Position numbers and translations under genes: made by a program. From Rhizomucor pusillus (lineage: Eukaryota > Mucoromycota > Mucoromycetes > Mucorales > Lichtheimiaceae), in the NCBI GenBank assembly GCA_900175165.2, contig FWWN02000357.1, positions 62,001 through 126,000 of the forward strand: a DNA stretch of 64,000 bases, read 5' to 3'. Each line of letters begins with the position of its first letter. Position 1 is the stretch's first letter. Shown piece by piece: positions 1 to 12,098 of the stretch. The notes under the pieces were generated by a model. It was not told the origin of the DNA and made no database searches. It saw only the letters and a list, made by a program, of their open reading frames with translations.

Positions 1-429
1 TTTGTAGTTGTTGTCTTCATTGTATGCTTTCACCTGGGGACAATGCATTAGACTCAGCAACAACGCCCATCTTTATCGAAGAATGTTTACTTCCAGCCAA
101 GCACGGTCTTACATCTGCTACATGATACGTCCCTGATTGTGTGCAACCCGGTCGTCATTACCCGCTCCTCAGCCTCACCCTGGACAACGTTGACTCTGAT
201 GTGGATGAGCTTTTTTATGCTTCAATGTGCACTCACTGATAAGAGCTACACGTACACATAAAGGAACAGGTACGCTTGTAAGTTGAGCACGTGTAACTCT
301 CGATCGAGATATGCAACGGCAGCAACATACCCGCGACAGCACAGCCTCACCAGTTGATAAGTGAGTTTTGCATTTTCGGCAGCCATAGATGGTTTTGGCT
401 TCAAGATATGTCGGATACGTGAGACCCAT
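1..429 (-). pseudogene. Yippee-like zinc-binding protein, probably broken and cut by the window edge
   Basis: Two blocks on the minus strand match the Yippee/YPEL family. The first, 429 down to about 331, starts with ATG and carries the first CxxC pair (C-R-K-C) in the family's N-terminal context. The second, about 220 down to 91, reads [17 protein letters not shown] and then the second CxxC pair (C-S-R-C) followed by LGWK. A third piece, about 30 down to 1, reads KAYNEDNNYK, like the end of the fold, and runs off the window. The part that should encode the central glycine-rich AYLF segment (about 331-220) stays open only in shifted frames, and I found no intron pair of normal length that joins the blocks. 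The join after LGWK also fails. Yippee proteins are small zinc proteins of about 120 residues with poorly defined roles. I infer a decayed copy or local sequence errors; the family assignment is firmer than the gene model. Confidence 0.6.
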
Positions 430-1313
430 GTTGCCCGAGCAATAGTATGTCTGTGTGAGATCAGTAAGACAGGATCGATGGGCGTCAAAATGTGAGAAAA
501 AGAAAAAGGAAAAGAAAAGAGAATGGTGGGTGGTGGGCGCAGTGCTACTACTCTTCTGAGATTAAGACTGAACATGGTGCAACTGAATAATTGAACGGAG
601 AGAAACAAAACGCACAAAGATTATTGGACATCAGAGAGAAGCATCTACATGATGCTCTTCCACTGGATCATGCCGGAGGAATGGAGTTCAGCTTCGGAAA
701 ACGATAGAAATTAACACTTTTGCGTCCATGGCTCATTCTCACGATACTACTCATCATGATTTCCTTTCTTCAAAGCTAGATGTAACCCAATATAAACCTT
801 GATATGTTTGCCTGCGTGAGCAAGCTAAATGATATGAGTCAGGCTATGTGAATATGTTTCTATCGTCGTGTAAGTCATTGATCCGCTTGATCTAGTATCG
901 CAAAATCCATTGGTTAGCAGCGTGTTGATATGTTTTTAAGCAACAATATTAGTAACAGCAGCGAAGGAAATATATAGGAGATCATCATTCTTTCAGGATG
1001 GATAGCAAAGGTGCCTGGGACTGGCATTGAGTACTGTACATTTTTCCGCGGTGCTAGATAAGAACCATTCTTTGCCGGGTTGAAGCGGTTGCTGATGATA
1101 ACGATAAATGAAAGGGAGGAGGAGTGATAATAAATGATGAATATGCGCGCCTGAGGATTCTCCTTTCTGGAATCTGTAAAGGCAAAGCTCCTGGAAATCG
1201 AAAATTTGTGGATCAGGTCGCACATTTCCAGAGACACTGTGTTGGTGGTGTCACGTAAACCCCCCCCCCCTTTTCTCACATTTCTATTCTACCGGATACC
1301 GCCTATTGACAAT
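430..1313. other. Intergenic, promoter side of the stress-protein gene
   Basis: No convincing gene is seen here on either strand. The only standout is a run of 11 cytosines at 1260-1270, about 45 bp before the next start codon, followed by a T/C-rich stretch. Confidence 0.5.
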
Positions 1314-2391
1314 ATGGATCTCGATGCTATGCTTGCCCAAGAGATCGAGGATCTCAACCGTGATACGGAGGAGGACCGACGGGTGAAAGAAGCCGTCATT
1401 CTCGACAAGCGCGATCCCAACAAGCTAGGCCACGATGACTCGGACGATTCTCTGAGCGACGAAGAGGATTTGGAAATAAGCGACCCGGAACTGTTTCGTA
1501 CAACAGAGCGAAACCGCCAAATAGTGTTGGAGGAAGATACCCAGAAAAAGGCACCCGCTCCTATTGACCGTCCTGCCGAACTCGTCTTTTCGGACCCGCC
1601 TATCACAATAACGGAGCCAGACAGGATTGTTGTCACGTTCTACTACGGCCTCTGCAAAGACAGACCAGTCACCAAGTCTCGCAAATACATGATGACGTGC
1701 GACTTTGGCGACGAGAGCATGTATGCCATGAGCTGGGCTATGGGTACCATGCTTCGTGACGGAGACGAGGTCCACGTCGTCACTGTATTTAACTTGGAAG
1801 ACCCCGTCGATGAACTTGAAGATGATGAAAAATACAGTTTATGGCGCGAGGTTTGTAGATATATACATAGACTTCTTGTCTCGCATTCGCTTTACCTAAC
1901 GAACCTGTTGAAAAACGCCAGCTCGATCGCAAGTCCAAAACGTTAATATCTAAAGTGCGGCAAAAGCTGAGCGAAATGCTCGTGTTCAATATCAAAATTG
2001 TAATCTACTCAATCGGTGGACCGATAAAAGAATCACTGTTAGATCTCGTAAGTCACAATCGCCATCTATCAACCGTGCTTTGCTTCGATCTTAACATATC
2101 GTCATGCGTTCTTGGTATCTGTAGATCTACAATACCCAGTTAACAATGGTTGTATGCGGATCTCGCGAAAAGGGCGCATTCAAAGGTTTACTTATGGGCA
2201 GCGTTTCCACGTTTCTGGTACATAATTCGCCCGTACCCGTCTCGGTTGTTCGTCCACATAAAAAGGCCAAGAAGAGTAAAAAGAAGCTCACAGCAGCCCA
2301 AAAGCTGAGCAACAGCGTGCGAAGTGGACAGCTCAAGGTGGACGAAGTAGCCGGTGCAGCGGCTCCGAATCTTCACCCTTCATCTTCATAA
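1314..2391 (+). CDS. Universal stress protein (UspA) domain protein
   Basis: Three exons (1314-1850, 1922-2047, 2125-2391) with GT-AG introns give 309 residues. The first about 95 residues are acidic and charged and look disordered. The rest is one Usp alpha/beta domain, starting with a hydrophobic strand near residue 108. It ends in the nucleotide-binding motif of the ATP-binding Usp class: GSREKGAFKG, then LMGSVS about residue 235 onward, followed by the strand PVPVSVVRP. The tail is lysine-rich (KKAKKSKKK) and could be a nuclear signal. Fungal Usp-domain proteins are usually cytosolic or nuclear; their exact function is unknown. The start is the first in-frame ATG after the CT-rich leader. 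The gene converges on the RNF5-like gene with about 100 bp between stop codons. Confidence 0.88.
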
Positions 2392-2493
2392 ATAATATTG
2401 ATCCATATTAAGAACAGCTTGATCCCCCATTTCCGCCTCTCCTGCTTTTCCCATATCAGCATGCACAAGGGATATAATAGTACAACTGTTATT

Positions 2494-3479
2494 TTACGAG
2501 AAAATGATTGCAATAATAAGCAAGCTAATAACCATCATAATGAGCCTTGACATGAATGCGTTTTGTGCTGGTTGAGCGTGGAACCCTGTGTTTGTCGTGT
2601 TTGTTGGGATATTCTATCACAATTTTCTTTGATTAGTTATCTGCCAAGCAGCTATTCAGTGTTACATGGTACTTACAAAGGTGAATGCAAACGGAGGAAA
2701 AAGGCTGATTCCGGCAGAGAATGATACATTCCCACCCGCATTGTACATAGTTCCGCGCAGAGGCTGGCCAAACAGTGAAGTGGCGGGCGCATTTGGATCA
2801 CGTAACGGCGGCGGGCGCTGTCCTGCCGGTCTTGTGGGTATCGACGGGTCGGTTCTTGGGTCTTTTTCTTCTCGTCCTCGACCGTAAACGGGAATTACTT
2901 TATCTCGCCCGCAACCTGCTTTGCATACTGGGCAGGTAGGGTTCCTCGATTGTGCATGTAACCATTGTGCTAGACATGACCAGCTAAATTGTAAGTGATA
3001 CTCGCATTAGTCACTCTTGTTGCATGGAAACGATATTGATTTAAACAATTCTTCATTTACCAAAACAGATGACCACATAGTGTAAGTACTGGATGGGTTG
3101 CAGTATCAAAACTATACACAGCTCGGTTGTGAGTCGAGTCATGCATAATTCCTGGATAACAATTAGCTTACCATATGTTACACTCGTAAAATCCAGCATT
3201 GCCGCTGTGATGGTTGACAGCAGGTTCTGACGAGGCTGCCGTCTCACTTTGCGCATTTGTATCGTCCTTATCTACCGATTTAACGTGCCTCCGTCTTAAT
3301 TCGTTCTCTCCGTACGAGATCGGATTTCGTTTAAACTGCCGCGACTCATCAAGAGTGCGATCTGGAGTTTCAGATGATGTGTCTACTGTGTGCTGTCGTT
3401 CGTTTTCTGGAATGCTCGGTTGGGTTGGCATTGGACCTGCCTCGCCGGCTTCAGCTGTACTTGTTTGTGGGTGTTCCAT
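2494..3479 (-). CDS. RNF5/RMA1-type RING E3 ubiquitin ligase with C-terminal membrane anchor
   Basis: Exons 3479-3172, 3111-3061, 2983-2673 and 2585-2494 give 253 residues. After about 95 variable residues comes a C3HC4 RING: CNIC, CGHLFCWSC, then TCPVCK, followed by the family-typical RDKVIPVYGRG. Two hydrophobic stretches close the protein, the last being MMVISLLIIAIIF. RNF5/RMA1 ligases sit in the ER membrane and act in quality control; that role is inferred from the family. The third donor is uncertain. GTAAGT at 2676 is the better splice site but shifts the frame to a short soluble end. A donor four bases on, at 2672, keeps the membrane anchor in frame and was chosen. An upstream in-frame ATG at 3533 is possible. 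Confidence 0.85.
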
Positions 3480-4619
3480 ATCAGTGCGGGGTAGAAGAAG
3501 CAACAAAGGCTGCTGCTTGGATCTGAGATGCAAAAAGATTCGGCCCTGTCCTTTCTCGACAGAAAAATGTGAAACATTGCAAGGCTGGTTGATTGTTAGG
3601 GTAAACTATTAACTGATCCCATCATCTACGACTTTCGTAGTTCTTGATTTTGAGGCTGCAATTTGCATGTTGCTGCACCGCTGGCATTGGCAGTTGTCAA
3701 AATATAGCAGATTTGAAATCTCTGCATCGTGGATGAAAATCGATGCTAATATACAGCTTCGGGAGGCGATTGCGAGAGGTGGAAATGAAGATGTAAGCGG
3801 AAATCTTTGGGCATGACGATTAGGTGACAAGATAGCAGACAGAAGATATACGGTTCATTGATCGAGTATGTAATTAATTAATTTAGTTAATAGAGAATCA
3901 AATGCAGTTGCAATTTAGACGCATAAGATATCGAAGCAAATGAGACATACGTTACTACTGGATGCTGCAAAAAATTAATTGAACTTACAAAGGACGTTGC
4001 TTGCACAGTGACCCAATTAGCTTTTAGCCATGTGTGGTGTGGTGTGAAACAGGCGCCATTGGAGGCATCATCCATTGGCAAATTTTAAGATGTTACACGA
4101 GCAGACCCATCCTCAAGCCCTCGTGCAACGATTATCTGATTGCGGTGTCAAATGTGGCAATTGCTAGGGACCAATAAGTCTCCTGGATTCGGTGGATCGC
4201 CCCATATTTTTCTCAATTACGAAGCTGTAACCAAGGCAGATATCTCTCTTTTTCAGGCACTTAAGGAAAGCATTGCCAATTCAGTTGGATGCGGTTACTG
4301 TGGTACTTAAAATGCCCACTATATTAATAGCACTGTATGTAACGCAGCATTGACGTTTGGCTTATTGCAAGTAGCAAAGGTATAGATGGGCTCCAAAGGC
4401 GAATTGAGCTGTACAAAGGAGAAAGTGAGCAGTAGCCTGCTGAAGAAAATGCGTGTTAAAAAAGGAATGCTGCTGCTTTAAGTATAGGGAAAGGAGGAAA
4501 GGGAGGAAGGAGAAGAGGAGTGACACGAACGGCGGTGCTTTTTTGTTGTAAACCTCGTTTCTTTTCTTCAGTTCTCGACTCTTTTCTTTCCTTTCCTTCA
4601 CCCTTTACACTCCTTTAAA
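3480..4619. other. Intergenic between divergent RNF5-like and wall-sensor genes
   Basis: This is 1.1 kb with no ORF that looks coding. Near 4,500-4,619 the plus strand becomes GGA- and then CT-rich, which is typical of the leader of the following gene. Nothing else is recognised. Confidence 0.45.
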
Positions 4620-5776
4620 ATGAGAATTATTTCTTTGTGGGCGTTGATCGCTCTAGTATCTTTACAGCTCATCACTATCGTTCAATCGGAGGAAGTAGCT
4701 CGAGCACTACTCGCTGATCCGCTAGCATTGGTGGGCGAGGTTTCCCCTGCTGCTGCGCAGTCTGAGCAACCAAGTGGTGGTGGTGGTAGTGCAGAACCAT
4801 CCAGCCAAAATCCAGCTCCGGCTACGACTACTGCACCTCCCAATACAGAGACCTCTGCATCGTCGCCAACCTCGGCCGAACCCGCCCCATCCACTACTCA
4901 GGCACCTTCCCCGGCAACCACCCCGCCCGCAAATTCTCCTGCTCCCGCAACAACGACTGCCGCGCAAGAGACTAAATCCAACGAACCCCCAGCAGCAAGC
5001 TCTAGCAGCAGTAACAACAATAACAACAACAGCAATGATAATAACAGCAAGAGCAGCGACGCTCACAGCAGCCAAAAAGGCAGCTCGGCGCCAACCGGTA
5101 GCGACTCGTCGGCATCGTCGTCGCATACCGGCTCTGTAACAGGATCCTCTGCTTCCGCTTCAGCGACTAGCTCCAACAGCAGCGACCAGAAACAGAACAA
5201 CAGTGGCAACACTACTGCAACCATTGCCGGCGCTGTAGTCGGTGGCATTGGTATGTGGCAGAAAAAAAAAAAGAAAGCCCAGCAATATTTGCACCTAACA
5301 CTCAGTTACTGTTTAAAGTTGGCGTCGCATTCCTTGGAGGTGTTGTTACTTTCTTCAATAGAAGAGGAGGCTGCACTCGCAGGAGAAATAAGCCAAACCC
5401 GGCGGACTACGAGGACTTCGGCATGGCAGATAACGATTATCCTCACCACCGCTCACCCGGTCCAATGCTAGCTGCGCCCATGACAGAACCTCCTGTTACT
5501 ACAACAACATCGCCCGTTATGGCTCACCACGATGCCTACTACAACAACGAGCCAGCGTATTACCACCATCAAGACGTGCAACAGCAGCAGCAGCATGCTC
5601 CTCCGCAGCAGTATTACTATGCGGAGCACGATGCACCGCCTTCTGCAGCTGTGGCTGGAGGTTACTACGACAATTCGGGATACTACTACAATGCTCATCA
5701 TCCTCAACCTCAGCCTGTTGCTTACCCCGTTCATGATCCCAACGTCGGTTATTACAAGCCTGATTTGGCTCATTAA
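4620..5776 (+). CDS. Mid2/Wsc-like single-pass cell-wall stress sensor (mucin-like)
   Basis: Two exons (4620-5250, 5319-5776) give 362 residues. The layout is a signal peptide (residues 1-23, ending near VQS), then about 180 residues of Ser/Thr/Pro/Ala-rich sequence with poly-Ser and poly-Asn runs that look heavily O-glycosylated. A transmembrane helix spans the splice junction (GAVVGGIVGVAFLGGVVTFF) and is followed by the stop-transfer NRR/TRRR. A cytoplasmic tail of about 120 residues is rich in His, Tyr, Gln and Pro. This is the architecture of fungal wall-integrity sensors such as Mid2 and Wsc, but there is no WSC cysteine domain, so Mid2-like is the closer match. Function is inferred from architecture, not sequence identity. 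Confidence 0.72.
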
Positions 5777-6082
5777 TGAAGTTTTTATCAGAATACATAC
5801 ACAATCTCACTTATAAACATCTAATTGTTGCACCTTGTAATAAACACCGATAAGTAGCACAAAAGGATTTCTTCTGTCAAAACTAGAATGTGGTGGGTTT
5901 AATAGAGAGGGAAAAATGTCAAGTAATGTTACATTAAATGTGTGTGTAAATAGACTAAGCAAATACAGCTAATAAGAGTACATATACGATGTTTACAGAT
6001 AGGAAATGCAGTAATGTAGAATACACAAAGGAATAACAGGATAAAAAAAGGAAGAAAGAAAATAGGTAAGGGAAGAATACAA
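5777..6082. other. Shared 3' region of two convergent genes
   Basis: About 300 bp lie between the stop codons of the wall sensor (+) and the SEL1 protein (-). It is AT-rich, includes AATAAA-like sequence near 5838-5843 (AATAAAC), and presumably holds both polyadenylation sites. No gene is seen. Confidence 0.5.
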
Positions 6083-9000
6083 CTAGGCGGAATACAGCGA
6101 TGAGGACGAGGACGAAGAAGGTATAGATTGATCGTGGTGAGAAGAGGAATGATCTGCAAAAAAAGAAATTAGAACACTCTAGTTCACACCGCTGTCGCTC
6201 TCTATATTTTAGCACTTACCAGTTGCCAGATTGAAAGAGTCCTCAGCGCTCTTGAGTTCTTGTGCCGTGGCAAGTCCCAACCGATGGTATTCACGGACGC
6301 GTTCCAGACCAGTCTTGTCACCAGCCATTGCTAGATCCATCCAGTAGCTCAGTGCTTTGGATTGGTTCTTTTCAACGCCAATGCCTTCCTCGTAGCAGCG
6401 TGCGACTTCTTCAAACACTTGCGTAACTCCTTCCTTCGCCAGACTTAGCAGCTGCTCAAAACCGAGCTTTGAGTTTGGCTCAACGCCTCCCCATCCATTC
6501 AAGTGGTAAAGTGCAACCATCGTTTTGGCGTCTGTTACTTGTACACCGTCCTCGGCCTGGGCCGCCTTGATAAACCAATGGTATGCTTCCTTCCTCAGAG
6601 ACTCGACCTGTTCTGGATTGCTGGTTTCGTTGGCTTGTGTGTGACGTAGCTTACCGATAACAAGCTCGACGACTGGGCTGTGCGATATCTTGTATGCGGT
6701 TTCGTACCACTGCAAAGCCTTGTTGTAATCCACGCCGAAATCAGGGTGATACCCCTCTTGAAAGTAGGAACCGACCATCATTGTGGCTGTCTCGTCGCCG
6801 AGCTCGCTGGCCTTCAAGAAATACCCATAGGCACGCTTGTAATCTTGCACGATAATAAAGACATCTCCTTTCTTTTTGGTCGGACTCGAAAATCCACAAT
6901 GATACAAGAGGCCTAAGGTCCTTAATGCTTCAGGAACCATCTGACTTCCGGCCTTTTCAAACCATCGCAAGGCATTTTGGTATTCTCCCATATCCGTCAA
7001 TACGTTTCCCAGCTCGAAAGCCGCCAGTGGATGCCCTTGCTCAGCGGCTTTGCTCAAGTATCGGCGGGCTGCAACGAGGTTCTTATCGAGACCGGCGAGT
7101 CCTTCCTTGTGGCATAGACCGACTTGATACTGCGCCTCCTTGTTCTTGCCTTCTTCGGCTGCTCTTCTGTGGAGTTCAAGTGCAGTTACAGGATCTTCAG
7201 CCAAGCGAGCAAGTCGGACCATAGCTTCGCTGTTCTTTGCATCATTGCTACCCCGTTCGTACCAGAGCTTGGCAGCGTCTTTGTCCTGAGCCGTTCCTCT
7301 TCCGTATTCGTAACATTCTCCGAGTGCAATGCAGGCTACGCCAAAGGCACGAATTTCAGACTCGTCGATTGGGTTATCCCAAGTTTCCATAATATCAAGC
7401 AACTGGCTGAATCCTTTCTTCTCCTCTCTGGGAATACCGCCTAGACCTTGGATTCGATATGATGCAAGCATTATCTGCGATACTCGTTTGTCTTGTATTT
7501 TCTTGAACCAAGCGGCTGCTTCGCGGTAACGCTTAATTGCGTCGTACGACTCTGCAGCGCAGATCATTGCATCGACGTGTCCCCTGTTTGCTGCACGTAC
7601 ATAGTACATCAATGCGGTCTCACGGTGTGGTCGAATAACGTCTTGCAGACCTTTTTCGTGCAACTTCCCGAGTTGAATCGTCGCCTCAATGTCGCCAAGC
7701 TGCTCTGCATCTTCAAGCAAATCCTTTACTTCAGAGCCGTCCCAGTGAATATCGTCGAGGTGTTCTCTGTATAAAAGCATCGCCAACTCGCGCTTGCATC
7801 CAGCATGGCCGATAGTATCGCCTTGTATGAAACGATGCTTTGCTTCTCGTTCGTTATCTTGCTCTAGTTCAAGTATGCCCAATTCAAATGCAGCAGCTCC
7901 ATGAGCTTGATCAGCAGCCTCGCCTAGCCATTTTTTGGCCAAGACGTAATCTTTGGCTACTCCTCCTTGCGCATGTAGGTACATGTGGCCAAGCAGATAA
8001 CGTGCTTCCCTTGCCTGTGTCACTGTTTCAGATACGTTCTGGTGAGCCTTCATCTCGTCCAGCTTTGGCGCCAATTCAAGCAAACAGTTCACTGCACGCT
8101 CGGGGTCAGACGTCATGTATAACTTTGCAAGTCGTGCACGAGCCCGTTCTTGAGACCAATTGACCTGTGAAACATCGAGCTCGATAGCTTGCTGATAGCA
8201 CTTGATCGCTGATGCAGTGTTGCCCTGGACTCCAATACCATGCTCAAAGCATATGCCTATAATGACGAACAGCCGGATGAGCACGATGGGGCATTTTTCA
8301 TTTATCTATAGCTGGATATCTTACCTAGGAGCTCAAAGATATCTGCCTTTTGTTCTGTTGTTCCCAATTTAGCCATATCGCACAGCAATGCATATATTTC
8401 TGCACGATCTTTGTTTGTGCCAATCTCATGCAGAACGACCAATTTTGCGCGAGAAATCCTTGCATGCCATCCAAACGCAGATGTGACATCGTGTTTGGCC
8501 GCTACCATTGCGTACTTGCTGAATGCCAAATCGCGCATAGAATTGCGCTCATACATATCGGCGATCGCCAAGCTTGCCCTAGCAACGATAATCATACTAT
8601 TATTATACACAGCCTTTAGGGATGCTGCTTCTCTCTTACCTAGAATATCCAAGCTGCTCTGCCTTTTCAAGACATCGAAGTGCTTCCCCGGCATTTGCTT
8701 CAACAGACCAGCCATTCTCGTAGTATCGTGCCATGGCATACCAAGACCGAGCATCGTTTTTAGAGGTAGCGATCTGCAGCAGCTGAAATCCAGCCTGGTG
8801 TCTTGCCTGCTGGTTATCGACAGGTACGTTTCCGTTTTCGTAGGCAGCAGCAAGTTCGCGGAGCGCTGCAGGATCGTTCCTGGAAGCTGCCTTATGGAGC
8901 CACGTGAACGCGTGGTAGTTATCAGATCCTGACGGTCGATTCTGCAAAAGGAGCTGGGCCAGAGACACCATGGCGTCTGTAAGCCCTTGCTCTGCAGCCT

Positions 9001-11253
9001 GCTCCAGAAGCGTTTGTGCCTGCAACGAGTCTTTCTTTGCTGGTTCAAGACCGCGGAGGTAATAGAGCGCCTGACAGTACTGTGCAAGCGCATGACCTTG
9101 CTGAGCTGCTCGAGCATACCAAGTAAATGCACGTGTTCTATCGCGAATGGTGTTTGACAGAATGTCAGCGAGTTTGAACTGAGCTGTCACGTCATCCATC
9201 TTTGCAGCCTTCTCATAGTAGCTGCAAGCGCGTTTCAGGTCGACTGGAATGATCACACGGCCATGTAAAGTAAGGCCCTGTCTGAATGTGTCGCCGATAG
9301 CAATGTGAGCATCAGGAAAGTTGTTGTTTTCCGACAAGTCGATGAAAGTCTGGAACGCAGCGACGGGATCGCGCTGTAAATTGGCGAGGCCGTGAGCTTG
9401 GTAGATGGCGATCTTCAAACGAGCTGTCAGTTGATACGTCACTAATTTCGAATCTAGTGCAGTGACCGAATTCGGCATGTCCGTGTTGGCCACGCGCTGA
9501 AAATAGACCAGGGCCTGGCTGTGCTTAGAGAGGCGGTCATACAAGAGCGCGAGCGCAAGGTGCGACGGGATGGCGATGCTGGGTTCGTGGGATGCTTTTT
9601 CGTAGCATCGGATTGCTTCCGTAACATTCCTGTTACATCCTCGTCCATATTCGTACTGTTTTCCGAGCCAACCGTAGGACAGCAGGTCTCCGAGTTTAGC
9701 AGCAGATTGAAAGTAGCCGTGAGCCCGTTCCTCGTCCACCGAAACACCGATACCCTGCATGTACATGACGCCAAGCACACGATGAGCTAGCGGAGAACCT
9801 GCCTTTGCTGACAAGTTCAGGTGCCTGAATGCGAGCGCGTGATCCTGCGGTAAATCCACGTCACCGTCTCGGTAGGCGATGCCCATCAAGTAGTGCGCAG
9901 TCGCATAATTCGGTCGTGATTCATCAGCGTAATATCGTTTGTAGAACTCGAATGCCTTCTGTTTGTTGCGCCGCACGAGCTTCCCTTCCTCATACAAATA
10001 AGCGAGCTGCAGCGCAGCACGGACATTCCCCTGTAAACAAATGGATAGCTTTGACGTGAGCAGCGTAAACAATGGATTACCAATTTTGGACGACGCACCT
10101 GATTCGCTGCCAGATTTAACCAGCCAATCGCTGTTTGCACTACTTGATCACGCGTGGCAGCAGTAGCAGCCCAGTGATCCGGATATTCCAAGAGGAGAGC
10201 ACCCAGCGCAGCCTGGGCTTTCCCGTAGCCTTGCTGGGCGGCGAGTTCGTACCATGCAGATGCGCGATCAAGATCCACGTCATCGTATTGATAGCGGTGG
10301 CCCATGATATGCTGCGCCGTAGCGTGGCCCATCTGCGCTGCGGTTTGCAAGTACGGCAGTGCCTTGTCGGACTTGTTGGCGAATATTTCCCCCAAGCAGT
10401 AGTTGGCTCGGGCGACGTGAGTGTACAGTAAATCCGAATGGCCTCCCTGCTTAAGTCGTTTGTCGCCCTCTTTGATGGCTAATGAAAGCCAGTGTACTGC
10501 TTTGCGTTCGTCAGAGGCTGACCCTCTGTAATAGCACACACCCAGTGGATAGTATGACTCGACGATCGACATTTGGGCCATCCGCTCCAGGTCTAGGTAG
10601 GCGTGCTGGATCTTGACGGGGTCTTTGCGCTCCCCCAGAATATTGTCTTGTGCGACCTGAATACGCCACACCACCTCATCATTGGCGCTGGTCCTATTCA
10701 CGAGACCCTGCGTTGACGGTTGTTCTGCGAGTACGCGCGAAAGTGCTGGTGACGCTGACGGTGCAAATTTCTTGGCTGACCGAGTGGAGATAGTGGAAAG
10801 CGACGACGGTGAAGATGCTGTGGAAAATAATGCAGATGCTAAGGATGACGTTGAAGACGATGATATTGATGATAACGTGGCAGGGAAATACTCTTCGTCT
10901 GGTAAATTGTCAGAGACGTTGCTGTTTTCAATTATCCGGCTCTTTATCAGGATCGATGCATCATCCGAGTAAAACTCGATTGAAATACGCCGCCGTGTTT
11001 GATCATCCTGCTGTTCTTCCTCTTCGTCGTCGTCAATGAGAACGGGCGTAGCGGGTGGAGGTGATGATGAACGGGAGGAGGGCGAGGTGTAAGACGTGGA
11101 CGACGGTCGCTGTAATGGCTGCAGTGACGGTTTGTGTTGGGTCGTTGGCGACGAGGAAGATATCGGCGGTGAGCGAGCACTGTGTCGAGAAGGGGAGCGC
11201 ACTTTAGATGCTGTGGACGATGTGCTCTTTCGTTTGCTTTGATTTGCTCCCAT
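6083..11253 (-). CDS. Giant SEL1-repeat protein with predicted N-myristoylation
   Basis: Five exons (11253-10099, 10030-8640, 8578-8325, 8256-6220, 6153-6083) give 1,635 residues. The protein begins MGANQSKRK, a good N-myristoylation pattern (Gly2, Ser6, basic after). Some 230 residues of Ser/Pro-rich disordered sequence follow. From about residue 200 to near the C-terminus it is almost entirely SEL1-like repeats, recognisable by recurring A-x-x-x-L-G and G-x-G-V-x-x-D-x-x-K-A motifs and AA..G helices. The end is a short Ser-rich tail after the last exon junction. SEL1 repeats form scaffolds; fungal examples include chitin synthase activators of the Skt5 type. This protein is several times longer, and I cannot name its partner. 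A membrane-bound scaffold is inferred. Confidence 0.85.
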
Positions 11254-12098
11254 AATAAGTTATTGTTAAAGAGAAAAGGAAATAAAGAAAAGAAAAGAGA
11301 AAGATAAAGATGAAAAAGAAAAAGAGGTTCCTTGGGGTCTCAATACCGCGCCGCTTTTCTCAGAGTCAACTGGGACACTGCGTGACAACGAAGAGTTCCT
11401 AATTTATAATAGCTGGCGCTAACTTTATACCAATGGGTCCTCCGCTCAATTAAAATCAGCATTACAACTCTTTACTTCTCATCTAATATTTTCTATTGCC
11501 GAAATTTGCAGCAATTACATGAGACATTTACAATGATTAGCTGTGGTTTCGGTGCGCTGGTCAATCGTCGCTTGCAAGTACAGAAAAGTGGGCTAGTTAT
11601 TTGGATACTCGTGGGTTGTGTCACATCCCGCACGCTGCTATGTTCTCGATTCATTACGCATTCTCGGTTCTTCGCAATTAGCACCCAAAAAAGGTTGAAA
11701 CCCAAGCTCCATATGCGAGTTTACGTATCAAACTTCTGGCGCCATACAGCTTGCAGTAAAGAAATTTACTTGGCAAGCCCTCTTCCTTATGCAGTCCAAA
11801 GACGGATGCATCTCCTTCCCTTTATTTAGAATCCCCGAGCCTCGAAACAGGAAAAAGTCGCCTTCGAAGGGTCAACTGAACTGGACAATGTTTGATATGG
11901 CTCTATAAAAGTTCAAGATCATGTCACAGAGTGTACATGTGAGATGGTAATGCATCCACCTGCAGCTTTGCTTTCCCGCATTTGTACGATGATATATCGG
12001 TTGTACACTAGAAGATTAGCATGGTAGACTGTATGTATGTATAAGCAAATAATATATAGCTACATGTATGCACTCTAGACATAAATATGCAATTGACT
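11254..12098. other. Intergenic: SEL1 gene promoter and kinase 3' region
   Basis: The first about 90 bp upstream of the SEL1 start are A/G-rich on the plus strand (CT-rich leader on the coding strand). An ORF of about 107 codons at 11506-11829 (+) shows no recognisable features and I do not call it a gene. Confidence 0.45.

Noticed and set aside
4780..5140. Overlapping ORFs on both strands inside the mucin-like gene
   Set aside because: They are shadows created by the repetitive Ser/Pro/Asn codons of the real gene.
11506..11829. 107-codon ORF (+)
   Set aside because: Mixed composition, no domain, no signal, lies in the AT-rich gap between two minus-strand genes.
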